From JAAUTS01 sp038250235 (GTDB lineage: Bacteria; Verrucomicrobiota; Verrucomicrobiia; Methylacidiphilales; JAAUTS01): a stretch of 54,623 nt of DNA. Below, piece after piece: positions 24,418 to 33,492 of this stretch (positions within the stretch are counted from its first letter, which is position 1; each line of letters opens with the position of its first letter). The notes under the pieces are model-generated. The model searched no databases. It was not told the origin of the DNA and saw nothing but the letters and a program-made list of their open reading frames with translations. Where the stretch lies: assembly GCA_038250235.1 (NCBI GenBank), contig JBBSCO010000015.1, positions 1 to 54,623 on the forward strand, in the 5' to 3' direction. Both the position numbers and the translations under genes were made by a program.

Positions 24418-26178
24418 TTGAAAACCTCCTTCCCTCGGCGCCAAGATCGAAAAATTCCTTTTTCTCCACGAACTCTTGAGTTTTTTGGAAAAAAGCGGCT
24501 GAAGTTTTCCTGGTCGGATGAAATCCTCGCGGGTGTTACCGTCGGTCTCATTGCCCTTCCCTTGGCTCTGGCTCTGGGTATTGCCAGTATCCCGTCCGGT
24601 GCCGCCACGCCCATGCCTGCGCCGGCTTTGGGAATTTTTACGGCCATCATCGCAGGATTGATCATCAGCGTGCTCGGAGGAAGCCGGGTGCAGATCGGAG
24701 GGCCGACGGCTGCGTTTGTCCCTATCATCCTGCTAATTGTCATCGAACACGGTTACGTGGGACTTATGGTCGCCACCATCATGGCGGGAATCATTCTGGT
24801 TTTGATGGGCGTGACGAAGATGGGTGCGCTCATTAAATATATACCGTGGCCTGTCACCAGCGGATTCACCACGGGCATTGCCGTTGCCATCATGCTTACG
24901 CAAATCGTTGATTTTTCCGGAATAAAGGCGGAGGGAGGGGTTCCGCGTGAGTTTGTTGAAAAGATCCCCTGGTTCTGGGAACATGTTCCTACAGTCAATT
25001 TCGCCACACTGAGCCTGGCTCTGGTCTGTTTTGCCATCATTTACTACTGGCCCAGGTTCAAGATACGTTTCCTTCCGGGTTCCATTGTGGCCATGGTGGG
25101 GGCTACCGTTTTTGTTGCGCTAAGTGGGTGGGGTGAAAGTCATGGCGTGGCCACGGTTGGAAGTCAATTCGGGCCCCAGGCCATTCCCTCCGGACTTCCC
25201 ATGCCTTCTTTTCCTGCTTTTGATTGGCAGATGATCCGCAGCCTCATCGGTCCGGCCACAGCCATCGCGGTGCTGGGTGCCATCGAATCGCTTTTGTCGG
25301 CCGTGGTGGCGGATGGCTTGACCGGAGACCGGCATGATAGTAACACCGAATTAATAGCCCAAGGTGTGGCGAACATCATCTGTCCCTTCTTCGGAGGCCT
25401 TCCTGCTACAGGAGCCATTGCCCGGACTTCGGCCAATATCAACAACGGGGGGAAAACACCCATCGCAGGCATTGTCCATGCCCTGACCCTTCTTGCTGTC
25501 ATCCTGCTTGCAGCGAAATGGGCCGTCTATATTCCTATGGCAGCCATGTCGGCAGTTCTGGTAGTGGTGGCAATACGTATGGGCGAATGGCATGAACTGA
25601 CCCGCTTCCGGAAAATGCCGCTCAGTGATGCCCTCGTTCTCTTCACCACGTTTGGTCTGACGGTGGTTTTTGATCTGGTGATTGCGGTCGAGGTCGGAAT
25701 GGTGCTGGCGGCGGTATTGTTTATCAAACGGGTTTCGGAGACAACCGAGGTCAGCCGTGTCACAAGTGATGACATGTTAGAAAGAACCGAACACATCGCG
25801 CAGGGTAAAGAAATACCTGACGGGGTGCTGGTTTACCGGATTTTCGGTCCCTTCCTTTTTGGCGCAGCGGAAAAGATGGAGGACGCTTTGGCCCGCGTGG
25901 ATGAATTGCCCAAAGTTCTGATTCTCCGGCTACATCTGGTCACTGCCATTGATGCCACAGGACTGAATGCTTTGGAGAGTATTGTGGAACGCATAAGAAA
26001 TCGTGGCAGCACGGTGATTCTGAGTGGTATCCATCAGCAACCGTTACAGATGCTGCGCAAGGCGGGCTTTATCGATGTGATCGGGCAAAACAATTTTTGC
26101 GCAACCTTTGACGATTCGTTGAAAAGAGCCAAAGAGCTGATTTCGGAGAATTGCAGAACCGGGGAATCCTCTACCTGA
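24418..26178 (+). CDS. SulP family anion transporter with STAS domain
   Basis: A 586-residue inner-membrane transporter of the SulP/SLC26 family, which moves sulfate, bicarbonate or other anions. The membrane part has the family core: DEILAGVTVGLIALPLALAL in the first helix, GSRVQIGGPTAAFVPI, then AVLGAIESLLSAVVADGLTG and GLPATGAIARTSAN. The C-terminal STAS domain (about residues 450-570) includes VLVYRIFGPFLFGAAEKMED and RLHLVTAIDATGLNAL. Its start is a TTG, since no suitable ATG exists before the first helix. It ends four bases before the ECF sigma gene on the opposite strand. Substrate unknown; placement at the edge of the metal island suggests sulfate or molybdate-type traffic only by inference. 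Confidence 0.88.
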   Translation: MKTSFPRRQDRKIPFSPRTLEFFGKKRLKFSWSDEILAGVTVGLIALPLALALGIASIPSGAATPMPAPALGIFTAIIAGLIISVLGGSRVQIGGPTAAFVPIILLIVIEHGYVGLMVATIMAGIILVLMGVTKMGALIKYIPWPVTSGFTTGIAVAIMLTQIVDFSGIKAEGGVPREFVEKIPWFWEHVPTVNFATLSLALVCFAIIYYWPRFKIRFLPGSIVAMVGATVFVALSGWGESHGVATVGSQFGPQAIPSGLPMPSFPAFDWQMIRSLIGPATAIAVLGAIESLLSAVVADGLTGDRHDSNTELIAQGVANIICPFFGGLPATGAIARTSANINNGGKTPIAGIVHALTLLAVILLAAKWAVYIPMAAMSAVLVVVAIRMGEWHELTRFRKMPLSDALVLFTTFGLTVVFDLVIAVEVGMVLAAVLFIKRVSETTEVSRVTSDDMLERTEHIAQGKEIPDGVLVYRIFGPFLFGAAEKMEDALARVDELPKVLILRLHLVTAIDATGLNALESIVERIRNRGSTVILSGIHQQPLQMLRKAGFIDVIGQNNFCATFDDSLKRAKELISENCRTGESST

Positions 26179-26182
26179 AAAG

Positions 26183-26770
26183 TCAGCCTCTCCGGGAAAG
26201 CAGCTCGCCCAGAATTTTTCTCGCGCGGTATATTTTGACTTCGACAGCTTTAGGGCTCAGACCAAGTTTCCGGGCTGCTTCCTGGTGCGAAAATCCATCG
26301 ACCGCTGTCAGTAGAAGCGGGCCCTTCAGTTCGATGGGAAGCCGGTCCAACTCCCGCTGAAGCTCCCGCAACTGTTCACTTAGTAACAGGCTCTGCTCCG
26401 GTGTGGAGGCGTTGTCTTTCAATTCCTTTTCCAGGCCGTCCTGTCGCAGGTCCTCATTTGAAACGGTCAGAGAATCGGTTTGCTGACGGTTTCTCCACTG
26501 TTTGCTGCGGACATGGTCGCGGCAAAGGTTCAGGGCAATCTGATGCAACCAGGTGCTGAATCGCGCTGAGGGTTTGAAGCGGTTGATATTGAAGTAGGCT
26601 CTGACGAAGGTTTCCTGTGCAAGTTCCACAGCGTCCGCTTCGTTAGACACGTGCCGGAGGATAAAGTGAAAAATCTTTTGTTGATGACGGCCCATCAGTT
26701 CGTTCAGGGCCGTGTCCTCCCCTGACTGCAAAGCCTGCACCAGGATTAAGTCTGGATCTTCTTCCGGCAT
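26183..26770 (-). CDS. ECF sigma factor, CnrH-like
   Basis: An extracytoplasmic-function RNA polymerase sigma factor of 195 residues. Region 2 (about residues 20-95) contains ELMGRHQQKIFHFILRHV, DAVELAQETFVRAYFN and FSTWLHQIALNLCRDH. Region 4 (about 130-190) contains LDRLPIELKGPLLLTAVDG and AARKLGLSPKAVEVKIYRAR. It follows CnrX-like and CnrY-like genes on the same strand with gaps of 8 and 3 bases, the same Y-X-H order as cnrYXH of Cupriavidus metallidurans. I therefore infer that it directs metal-inducible transcription and is held inactive by the CnrY-like protein. Target promoters cannot be told here. Confidence 0.9.
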   Translation of the reverse strand: MPEEDPDLILVQALQSGEDTALNELMGRHQQKIFHFILRHVSNEADAVELAQETFVRAYFNINRFKPSARFSTWLHQIALNLCRDHVRSKQWRNRQQTDSLTVSNEDLRQDGLEKELKDNASTPEQSLLLSEQLRELQRELDRLPIELKGPLLLTAVDGFSHQEAARKLGLSPKAVEVKIYRARKILGELLSRRG

Positions 26771-26778
26771 GTGCAGTG

Positions 26779-27234
26779 TTACTTGCCCGGGGTGCTGAGT
26801 TCGTTAAGGCCTTGAGCGGTCATCTGGAGAAGCTGCTCGTATTGTTCCGCGCTCAAGACGTTTTTCATTTCAAAGAGATGGTTGATGGTTGTTTTTTGCA
26901 GGGCCCCCGTAGCATGATGGATTTTATCCACGGCCTCACGAACCTTTTCTGAATCCTGCTTTTCCTCCAGGATGGTGCTCGCCAATTCGCGATTGGCAAT
27001 TCTCATCATTTCCTCGTGGTGGCGCTTTTCCTCGGCAAAGCGACTTTCGATGGGCTCGAGTTTTTTTTCCTGCTCCGGGGTTAGTCCCAGTTTTTCATGA
27101 ATCCAGTCATGACCCTCCTCCTGACGTTCGCAGAGGCAGCGATTCATCCAGCGTTCGGTGACGAAACAACTGATCGCTGCAACTGCGGCAACAACAGCCA
27201 GCAGGCTTAGGAAAAGGAAAATTCGTGATTTCAT
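26779..27234 (-). CDS. CnrX-like periplasmic metal sensor
   Basis: A 151-residue membrane-anchored periplasmic helical protein with an N-terminal anchor (FLFLSLLAVVAAVAAISCF) and a long coiled hairpin of the CnrX/ZraP/Spy type. The metal ligands of C. metallidurans CnrX (His42, His46, Glu63, His119, Met123) have exact counterparts at identical numbers: H42-DWI-H46, E63 in PIESRF, and H119-LFE-M123. CnrX uses these to bind Ni(II) or Co(II) and to release the sigma factor through CnrY. It sits between CnrY-like and CnrH-like genes. A Cys pair (C33, C35) after the anchor is additional. Confidence in the sensor role is high; metal identity is inferred. Confidence 0.88.
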   Translation of the reverse strand: MKSRIFLFLSLLAVVAAVAAISCFVTERWMNRCLCERQEEGHDWIHEKLGLTPEQEKKLEPIESRFAEEKRHHEEMMRIANRELASTILEEKQDSEKVREAVDKIHHATGALQKTTINHLFEMKNVLSAEQYEQLLQMTAQGLNELSTPGK

Positions 27235-27237
27235 TGA

Positions 27238-27555
27238 TCAGGGTTTTACGGGGAAGTGGATGCTGACGGAACTGGGATTAAAAGCGTAGAGATCCAGAAC
27301 TGCGGTTGTTTTATTCTGCAAAGTCATGGCTCCGAACATTCCAATGAGGAGTGCCAGAACAAGGCTGGCGCTGATGGGAGCAGGTTGCAGGAGCCGTGAG
27401 AGCCAGAGATCCAGGGTATTTCCCCAATCTGGAGACTGGATGGCTTTGCGGTGACGGATTTCTCTCCAGACATCCTGTTGGAAGTTGGAGGGGAGATCTG
27501 GAACAGCCGTTCTGCCCATTTCCTGAAGGAGTTGGTCGATGTTGTTATTCTTCAT
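27238..27555 (-). CDS. CnrY-like anti-sigma factor
   Basis: A 105-residue protein with a cytoplasmic N-terminal helical part (IDQLLQEMGRTAVPDLPSNF, then DVWREIRHRK), one membrane helix (residues about 57-78, ASLVLALLIGMFGAMTL) and a short periplasmic tail. This layout is that of CnrY-type anti-sigma proteins, where the cytoplasmic part binds the sigma factor and the tail contacts the periplasmic sensor. Sequence conservation in such short proteins is low, so the identification rests on topology and on the three-gene context with the CnrX-like and ECF genes. It begins 42 bp after the CusA-like gene ends, so it is likely part of the same transcript. Confidence 0.75.
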   Translation of the reverse strand: MKNNNIDQLLQEMGRTAVPDLPSNFQQDVWREIRHRKAIQSPDWGNTLDLWLSRLLQPAPISASLVLALLIGMFGAMTLQNKTTAVLDLYAFNPSSVSIHFPVKP

Positions 27556-27596
27556 GGTGATTCTTTGTAGTTTAACGAAAGGGGAGGCGATGTCCC

Positions 27597-30500
27597 TCAG
27601 GATTTGTTAAGGTTTTTGTGTGCTTTCCGCCATTCCCATTCGCGCAGGGAAAGGAAGATTACCGGTGTGACAATGAGGATGTGCAGGAGGCTGCTCACCA
27701 TGCCACCCATGACCGGAACGGCGATGGGCCGCATGATTTCGATGCCGGTGCGATCCCCGCTCAGGGCTGGAATCATGATAAAGGTCAGGCTGGCCAGGAT
27801 GGTGGAGACCGTCATGACTTTGGGACGAAGGCGCAGGGCAGCTCCTTCGATGACGGCCTGGCGCAGGTCTGCAAGGCTGAAGGAGGTGCCCAGTTCTGCT
27901 TGTTTATTTTTCACGGCTTCTTCCAGATACAGGACCATGACCACGCCGGTTTGGACGGCTGTGCCGAAGAGGGCGATGTAACCGACCCAGACCGCGACAC
28001 TGAAGTTGTAGCCCATCAAATATTGTAAAAAGATGCCGCCGCTCAGGGCGAAGGGAACAGCCAGCAAGACATGCGCAGCTTCAATGACGGAGCGGTAGCA
28101 GAGATAAAGCATCAGAAAAATGATGCAAAGAACGATGGGGAAAACCAACATCAGGGTATTCTTGGCCCGGATCTGGTTTTCATATTGGCCGCTCCATGAT
28201 AGGTAGTAGCCCGGCGGTAATTTGACCTTTTCAGAAACCACCTTTTTTCCCTCTTCCACAAACCCGCCCAGATCCCTGTCCCGCACGTTGGCCTGGACAT
28301 AGATGCGAAGCAGGCCGTTTTCACTGGAGATCATGGCCGGGCCCATGACGAGTCGTATGTCAGCCACCTTGCCCAGAGGAACAGGCTGGTTGTCCATGGA
28401 ATTAACCAGAACCTGACGGAGTGCTTCCGGGGTGTTCCGCAATTCGCGGGCGTAGCGGAGGCGGATCGGAATGCGCTGACGTCCTTCGATGGCGGTGCTG
28501 AGCGTTTTACCACCAATGGCGGTTTCGATCACCTCGGTGATTTCACCCACGGGAACACCGTAACGCGCGGCATCCTCTCGCCGCACACTTATTTCCAGAT
28601 AGGGAGAGCCCGTGACGCGTTCCGCGTAAAGATCCGTCACTCCCGGGACACTGCCCAGCGCTTTTTCCACTTCCAGGGCGAGGGCTTGCAGCGTATCGAG
28701 ATTATCTCCGAAGATTTTGATTCCCACCTGGGTGCGTATGCCGGTGGAGAGCATGAGCACACGGTTTTCGATGGGTTGAAGAACGGCGGGTATGAAGCCG
28801 GGGAACTGTTGCATGGCGGCAACGATTTCCAAACGGAGTTTGTCCAGAGTCATGCCCGGCCTCCATTCCTTTGGATCTTTCAGGGTGATGGTGGTTTCCA
28901 GCATCGAAGTCGGAGCCGGGTCGGTGGCGGTTTCCGCCCGGCCCAGTTTTCCGGCGACCAATGCCACCTCGGGGATAGCGGACAGCACCTTATCCTGAGC
29001 CGCCATGGTGCGGTTGATTTCCGGAACGGAGGCACTGGGAAGCGTGGTCGGCATGAAAAGAAAAGCCCGTTCATTGAGAGGAGGCATGAACTCCTTTCCG
29101 AAGTGCGAGGCTGTCCAGATGGCCAGGCCGAGGATGGCTGCAGCCACTGAGAGCACGAAGGTCCTGTGTCCCAAGGCCCAGTGTAGGACGGGCAAATAAA
29201 TCTTGAGGAGAAAACGCATGATGATGTTGTCGTTTTCGTCGTGCAGATGGCCCCGGACAAAAAAGGAGCAGAGGACCGGCACCAAGGTCATGGCCAGCAG
29301 AACGGAGCCGATCATGGCAAAGGTTTTGGTGAAGGCCAGAGGATGAAATAATTTTCCCTCCTGGCCGCTGAGGGCGAAGACAGGCACAAAAGCCAGCACG
29401 ATGATCGCCATGGAATAAAAAATGGGCCGTCCAACTGTGGAGGTGGCGCGCCGGACAATTTCCATCACATCTTCCGGGTAACGTAGTCCGGGAACTTTGC
29501 CTTCCTGAACCTGACGTGCCTCTCTTAATACGGCTTCGGTGATGACGATGCCCGCATCGACCAGAACCCCGATGGCGATGGCGATTCCAGAAAGGGACAT
29601 GATGTTGGAGGTGACTCCAAACTCCCTCATGCAGATAAAAGCAATGAGGATGGAAAGAGGCAAGGGGACTGTGACGATAAGGATGCTGCGGAAATGCCAG
29701 AGGAAGACCACATGGGCCAAGGTCACCAGGATGATGGCTTCGATCAAAGTGATTTTGAGAGTGGAGATGGCCCGTTCGATCAACTCACTGCGGTCATAAA
29801 AAGGGCGTATGACGATGCCTTCAGGCAGAGCCGGCTGGATTTCTTCGATCTTGGCTTTGACGCGTTTGATGACGTCGATGGTGCTTTCGCCATAACGCAT
29901 GACGATGACACCGCCGACCACTTCTTTTCCGCCGATATCGAGAACACCGCGCCGCTCTGCTGGTCCGAAGGCGACCGTGGCGACCTGTTCCAGGCGGATG
30001 GGTTGGCTGTTGGCGTAGCCCACCACGAGTTGCCGCAGGTCGTCCAGGGTTTCAACCAGGGCCAAACCGCGCAGCGTGAATTCGCGACCTCCCTGCTCCA
30101 TCACGCCCCCGCCGACATTCCGGTTTCCCCCTGCAACAGCCTGGCTGACCTGGGCGAGATTCAGATTGTAGGCGCGTAGTTTATCCGGATCAACATCCAC
30201 CTGGTATTGGCGGACAAAGCCGCCGATGCTGGCGACTTCCGCCACACCGGGAATAGAATTGAGTTGATAGCGGATGAGCCAGTCCTGCAGCGTCCGCAGT
30301 TCGGCGAGGTCGAGGGGTTTACCCGCCTGGGCTGCGGCGGTATCATCCAGATAATATTGATAGACCCAGCCCAGTCCGGTGGCGTCTGGACCTAGAGAAG
30401 GGATGACTCCCTCCGGTAGTTTGAAGGGAAGGGAGTTAAGTCTTTCCAGAACGCGGGCCCGGGCGAAATAGACATCGATCTTGTCTTCGAAGATAACGGT

Positions 30501-30779
30501 CAGCATGGAGAAACCAAAGGCCGAGCTGGCGCGAACGGTTTTGACTCCGGCCAAGCCCTGTAACGACGTGGAGAGGGGGTAGGTGACCTGATCTTCCACC
30601 TCCTGTGCCGAGCGGCCCATCCATTCCGTGAAAACAATGACTTGGTTTTCACTCAAATCCGGGATGGCATCCACGGGTGTATGAAACATGGAATAAATGC
30701 CCCAGAGCGTTACGCCGAGATAGGCGGCAATGACGAGAAATCGGTTTTTGAGGCACCAGTTGACGAGGAAGCTGATCAT
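27597..30779 (-). CDS. CusA-like heavy-metal efflux RND pump
   Basis: A 1060-residue RND transporter of the HME type that exports Cu(I)/Ag(I) from the periplasm. Twelve helices are traced, beginning LVNWCLKNRFLVIAAYLGV. The proton-relay helix IAIAIGVLVDAGIVITEAVL keeps its Asp. The three Met residues that bind Cu(I) in E. coli CusA are in matching segments: FMPTTLP, SMLETTI and LMLSTGI. DATGLGWVYQYYL, a HME-4 signature of Cus proteins, is also present. Upstream lie the CusB-like adaptor and a four-helix bundle gene; no CusC-like outer channel is in this operon, so it may share the CzcC-like protein 17 kb away. The Cnr-like regulatory genes follow. Confidence 0.93.
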   Translation of the reverse strand: MISFLVNWCLKNRFLVIAAYLGVTLWGIYSMFHTPVDAIPDLSENQVIVFTEWMGRSAQEVEDQVTYPLSTSLQGLAGVKTVRASSAFGFSMLTVIFEDKIDVYFARARVLERLNSLPFKLPEGVIPSLGPDATGLGWVYQYYLDDTAAAQAGKPLDLAELRTLQDWLIRYQLNSIPGVAEVASIGGFVRQYQVDVDPDKLRAYNLNLAQVSQAVAGGNRNVGGGVMEQGGREFTLRGLALVETLDDLRQLVVGYANSQPIRLEQVATVAFGPAERRGVLDIGGKEVVGGVIVMRYGESTIDVIKRVKAKIEEIQPALPEGIVIRPFYDRSELIERAISTLKITLIEAIILVTLAHVVFLWHFRSILIVTVPLPLSILIAFICMREFGVTSNIMSLSGIAIAIGVLVDAGIVITEAVLREARQVQEGKVPGLRYPEDVMEIVRRATSTVGRPIFYSMAIIVLAFVPVFALSGQEGKLFHPLAFTKTFAMIGSVLLAMTLVPVLCSFFVRGHLHDENDNIIMRFLLKIYLPVLHWALGHRTFVLSVAAAILGLAIWTASHFGKEFMPPLNERAFLFMPTTLPSASVPEINRTMAAQDKVLSAIPEVALVAGKLGRAETATDPAPTSMLETTITLKDPKEWRPGMTLDKLRLEIVAAMQQFPGFIPAVLQPIENRVLMLSTGIRTQVGIKIFGDNLDTLQALALEVEKALGSVPGVTDLYAERVTGSPYLEISVRREDAARYGVPVGEITEVIETAIGGKTLSTAIEGRQRIPIRLRYARELRNTPEALRQVLVNSMDNQPVPLGKVADIRLVMGPAMISSENGLLRIYVQANVRDRDLGGFVEEGKKVVSEKVKLPPGYYLSWSGQYENQIRAKNTLMLVFPIVLCIIFLMLYLCYRSVIEAAHVLLAVPFALSGGIFLQYLMGYNFSVAVWVGYIALFGTAVQTGVVMVLYLEEAVKNKQAELGTSFSLADLRQAVIEGAALRLRPKVMTVSTILASLTFIMIPALSGDRTGIEIMRPIAVPVMGGMVSSLLHILIVTPVIFLSLREWEWRKAHKNLNKS

Positions 30780-30800
30780 TGTGATTGGGTGATTAAGAGA

Positions 30801-31160
30801 TTAGGTGATGGAGTTTTTTAGGCCTGCAATCACAGCGGTGCATCCAGCCGATTGTCGGACTGTTGTTTCGAACTTGGATTTTGTTATATAGCCTAGACGG
30901 CAGGCGATTTTCATCTGGGTTTCCAATTCGCTCAACGAGCCCATGGCGATGGTTAAATGATTTCTAAATGGGTCTTTGGATCTTCCTGCAGCACCCTCTG
31001 CACTATTGGAAGGAATGGAAGCGGCGGCTCTCCGCATCTGACTGGCAAGGCCATAGATTTCATGCTTAGGAAAAGAGTGTGTCAGCGAGTAAGCGACCAT
31101 CACAAGGCCCATGCTTTTTTGCCATGCCAGTAACTTTTTATGAGGCCGTTCCGATTTCAT
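30801..31160 (-). CDS. four-helix bundle protein inserted in cus operon
   Basis: A 119-residue protein of the four-helix bundle family first met in 23S rRNA intervening sequences. Signatures are the N-terminal LLAWQKSMGLVMVAYSLT, then HEIYGLASQMRRAAASIPSN and SAEGAAG, LSELETQMKIACRLGY. Function is unknown. In most genomes these genes stand alone; here one sits between cusB and cusA on the same strand. A GTG at 31187 would add nine residues and overlap the stop of the adaptor gene, but the ATG at 31160 fits the family start better. The insertion leaves the operon intact. Confidence 0.85.
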   Translation of the reverse strand: MKSERPHKKLLAWQKSMGLVMVAYSLTHSFPKHEIYGLASQMRRAAASIPSNSAEGAAGRSKDPFRNHLTIAMGSLSELETQMKIACRLGYITKSKFETTVRQSAGCTAVIAGLKNSIT

Positions 31161-31186
31161 AACGTAATTACCTAAACACTCAATCA

Positions 31187-32584
31187 CTAGTGTTTGTGCT
31201 CCGCCCCGGCCCCGACTCCCCGGAACTGGGCTTCCGCATCAATCAGAAAAGCGCCGGAGGTTACAACGGCTTCGCCAGCCTTGATGCCACTTTTGATTTC
31301 GATGAGGTTCTGGCCTTTGTCTCCGACCGTGGCGCCTTGGCCTTCCACGGTGACTTCGCGTTGTTCATAAGTGTTGTCTTCGGTTTTAACGTAAACGATT
31401 TTGCGTTTCCCGGTATCGATCACGGCGGACTCCGGCACGACGAGAACCGCCTTGCCTTCTGCCCGGGTGATTTCGACGGTTGCAGTTGCTGACATTTCGG
31501 GGAGCAGTTCCTTCTTGGGATTCTCAACTTCGAAACGGGCCAGTATCGTTCGTGTCATGGGGTCCAGAATGCGGTCGATAAAGACCAGTTTTGCCGGGTA
31601 GACGGTGGAGGGGTTGGCTTTGCTGCGGATCTCAGCGGATTGTCCGATTTTTAACGAAGCCATGTCCTGTTCAAAGACACGGGCGGCAAACCAGACTTTG
31701 CTCAGAGGAGCGATGTGAAAGAGAACCTCCTCCTGGGTCATTCGTTCGCCGATGTGGGGCATGGTTCCGACAATGGAGCCGCTGCTGGCGGCGCGAACCG
31801 TGATAAGACGTTTGACCTTTCCTTTTTTAACCAGAGCCTCCAGGTCCGCTTCTGTGAATCCGGCTTTAAGCAGGCGGATCCGGACGGTTTCAATCTGGGC
31901 AGTGGCGACTCTACGTTCATAGAACGTTGTCATATAACGGTCGCGCAGAGCCTGGAGATATTTTTCCTGATCGGCGATGGCTTCTTCGGAGTACAGATCC
32001 AGGAGCGGGTCGCCCTTGCGGACTTCGTTGGTGTTATAGGAGATATGAACATGCTCGACACGTCCCGGGTAAAAGGACGTCAGATCAAGGTGATTGTCCG
32101 AAATGTACTTGATATCTCCAAACAGTTGTAATTGTCGGGAGATGACTTTTTCAATGGCCGGTTCGGTTCGGATGCTTCCGACCGAGTTTTGGGCTGGCAT
32201 CAATTGAATCACAGGATGCTCGCCGGAGGCCCCTGTCGCTTCACCGGGTGCGGGCGTTTCAGGAACAGGGGTCAGGGTCATGCCGCAGATGGGACAATTA
32301 CCGGGTTGATCCTGTCTGATTTGAGGATGCATGGAACAGGTGTAGGTGGTGGCTTTTTCTTTTGATTTTACTGCGGGAGCCGGAGTTGTAGCGGCAGGGA
32401 CGGGAGTAAGAGTCATGCCACAGATCGGGCAGTTTCCGGGTTTATCCTGCTTGATTTGCGGATGCATGGAACAGGTGTAAACGGTATGATCATGGGATTT
32501 ATCTTCGTTCTTTTTGGAACAGCCGATAGGCAGGAAGATTAAAGCCAGAAAAATGGGCAGGAGGTAAGGGCTGTTGATTTTCAT
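31187..32584 (-). CDS. CusB-like RND periplasmic adaptor with two HMBD modules
   Basis: A membrane-fusion protein of 465 residues for the CusA-like pump. The start ATG at 32584 gives a lipoprotein signal ending LPIGC; a TTG at 32605 is less likely. Two heavy-metal-binding HMBD modules follow (about residues 35-65 and 80-110), each with YTCSMHPQI and PGNCPICGM; they are about 80 percent alike in DNA and look like a recent tandem duplication. The adaptor part then shows FGDIKYISDN, VHISYNTNEVRKGDPL, a helical hairpin, the barrel and an NLIEIKSGIKAGEAVV end. The C-terminal GAEHKH adds His. It follows the DUF2490 gene. Confidence 0.93.
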   Translation of the reverse strand: MKINSPYLLPIFLALIFLPIGCSKKNEDKSHDHTVYTCSMHPQIKQDKPGNCPICGMTLTPVPAATTPAPAVKSKEKATTYTCSMHPQIRQDQPGNCPICGMTLTPVPETPAPGEATGASGEHPVIQLMPAQNSVGSIRTEPAIEKVISRQLQLFGDIKYISDNHLDLTSFYPGRVEHVHISYNTNEVRKGDPLLDLYSEEAIADQEKYLQALRDRYMTTFYERRVATAQIETVRIRLLKAGFTEADLEALVKKGKVKRLITVRAASSGSIVGTMPHIGERMTQEEVLFHIAPLSKVWFAARVFEQDMASLKIGQSAEIRSKANPSTVYPAKLVFIDRILDPMTRTILARFEVENPKKELLPEMSATATVEITRAEGKAVLVVPESAVIDTGKRKIVYVKTEDNTYEQREVTVEGQGATVGDKGQNLIEIKSGIKAGEAVVTSGAFLIDAEAQFRGVGAGAEHKH

Positions 32585-32601
32585 AGAGTTGTTTTTCAGT
32601 T

Positions 32602-33279
32602 TCAAAAGGCGAGGTTAAGATTGAGGCCGACAACGGGTGTGGTGCTGTGAACACCCATCATGTCCCACTGGTCCACCCGCATCCCGTAGATTTCCGCGCG
32701 CCAGGCACGGTTGATTTCATAACTTAGGCCGAGTTGAATACGATTTTCGGTGACGCCATTGCCATCGATCAGATCGACAAACCATTCGTCCTGAAGGAAA
32801 GGCTTCAGGCGAAAAGGCAGGCGGGGCAGTTCGTAGGAAAGACGGGTCTGCTGGCGGAAGATCACCATGCTCTTGTCTTCGTCGTTGATACCGCCCTGAA
32901 GACGTTGGCGGCTGGTCAGCAGCCATTGCTTGAGGGGAAATTTCAGGGTGACCGTGGCGAATCCTTCATGCCCAGCGATATCCTCGCCATCTTCCATCCA
33001 TTGCCGGTTTTCTTCGTAGCCCAGGCTGAAGTCATAGCGGGGGGAGTAGTGCCAGATCAGTTGGGGCATGAGTTCGTAACGCTGATAGACTTGAGCGCCG
33101 GTGGAAAAGCGTTGTTCAGTTTCCAGCATAAATTCCAGTCCATAATCGAAACGTTGAGAGATGCTCGTGGTGAGCCAGGATTCTACGTCTTTGGTGTTCT
33201 GGGCCCGGGCCTGGGAAACCATCAAAGCCCCGAGCACGGGTAGTAGCCAGAAGGACCATGAGCTGTTTATTTTCGACAT
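32602..33279 (-). CDS. DUF2490 outer-membrane-type protein
   Basis: A 225-residue exported protein of the DUF2490 family, predicted as a small outer-membrane beta barrel. A signal peptide (LLPVLGALMVSQARAQ) is followed by alternating aromatic strands such as FMLETEQRF, YELMPQLIWHYSPRYDFSLGY, FRLKPFLQDEWFVDL and a C-terminal AF-ending strand (GLNLNLAF), the usual end of barrel proteins. It is the first gene of the cus-like operon and may help solute passage or assembly; no function is established for the family. The stop codon lies 18 bases before the adaptor ATG. Confidence 0.8.
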   Translation of the reverse strand: MSKINSSWSFWLLPVLGALMVSQARAQNTKDVESWLTTSISQRFDYGLEFMLETEQRFSTGAQVYQRYELMPQLIWHYSPRYDFSLGYEENRQWMEDGEDIAGHEGFATVTLKFPLKQWLLTSRQRLQGGINDEDKSMVIFRQQTRLSYELPRLPFRLKPFLQDEWFVDLIDGNGVTENRIQLGLSYEINRAWRAEIYGMRVDQWDMMGVHSTTPVVGLNLNLAF

Positions 33280-33445
33280 AGAGGAAAGATCGGTTGATCT
33301 GCAACTTTAGGTTAAACGAACAGGGGGCAAAAATCCCTCCTTTTTATTTGCTAACAGGCCCTAATGAGTCAGGCCTCCAAAGATAAAATCTCAAGTGCGG
33401 CTTGGTCTGTTGATGCAGTTGATGTCCTCCGAAAAGTCGTGTGGG

Positions 33446-33474
33446 TCCTTCATCCGCTTCAGGCGGATGAAGGA
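33446..33474 (-). terminator. hairpin after DUF3347 gene
   Basis: Perfect 12-bp stem (tccttcatccgc and gcggatgaagga) with a 5-base loop, 18 bases beyond the stop codon of the DUF3347 gene and before the cus-like operon. There is no T-run, so it may be an attenuating or mRNA-stabilising hairpin. The remaining bases of 33280-33492 show no gene. Confidence 0.5.
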
Positions 33475-33492
33475 TGACAACAAGATTTGCCT

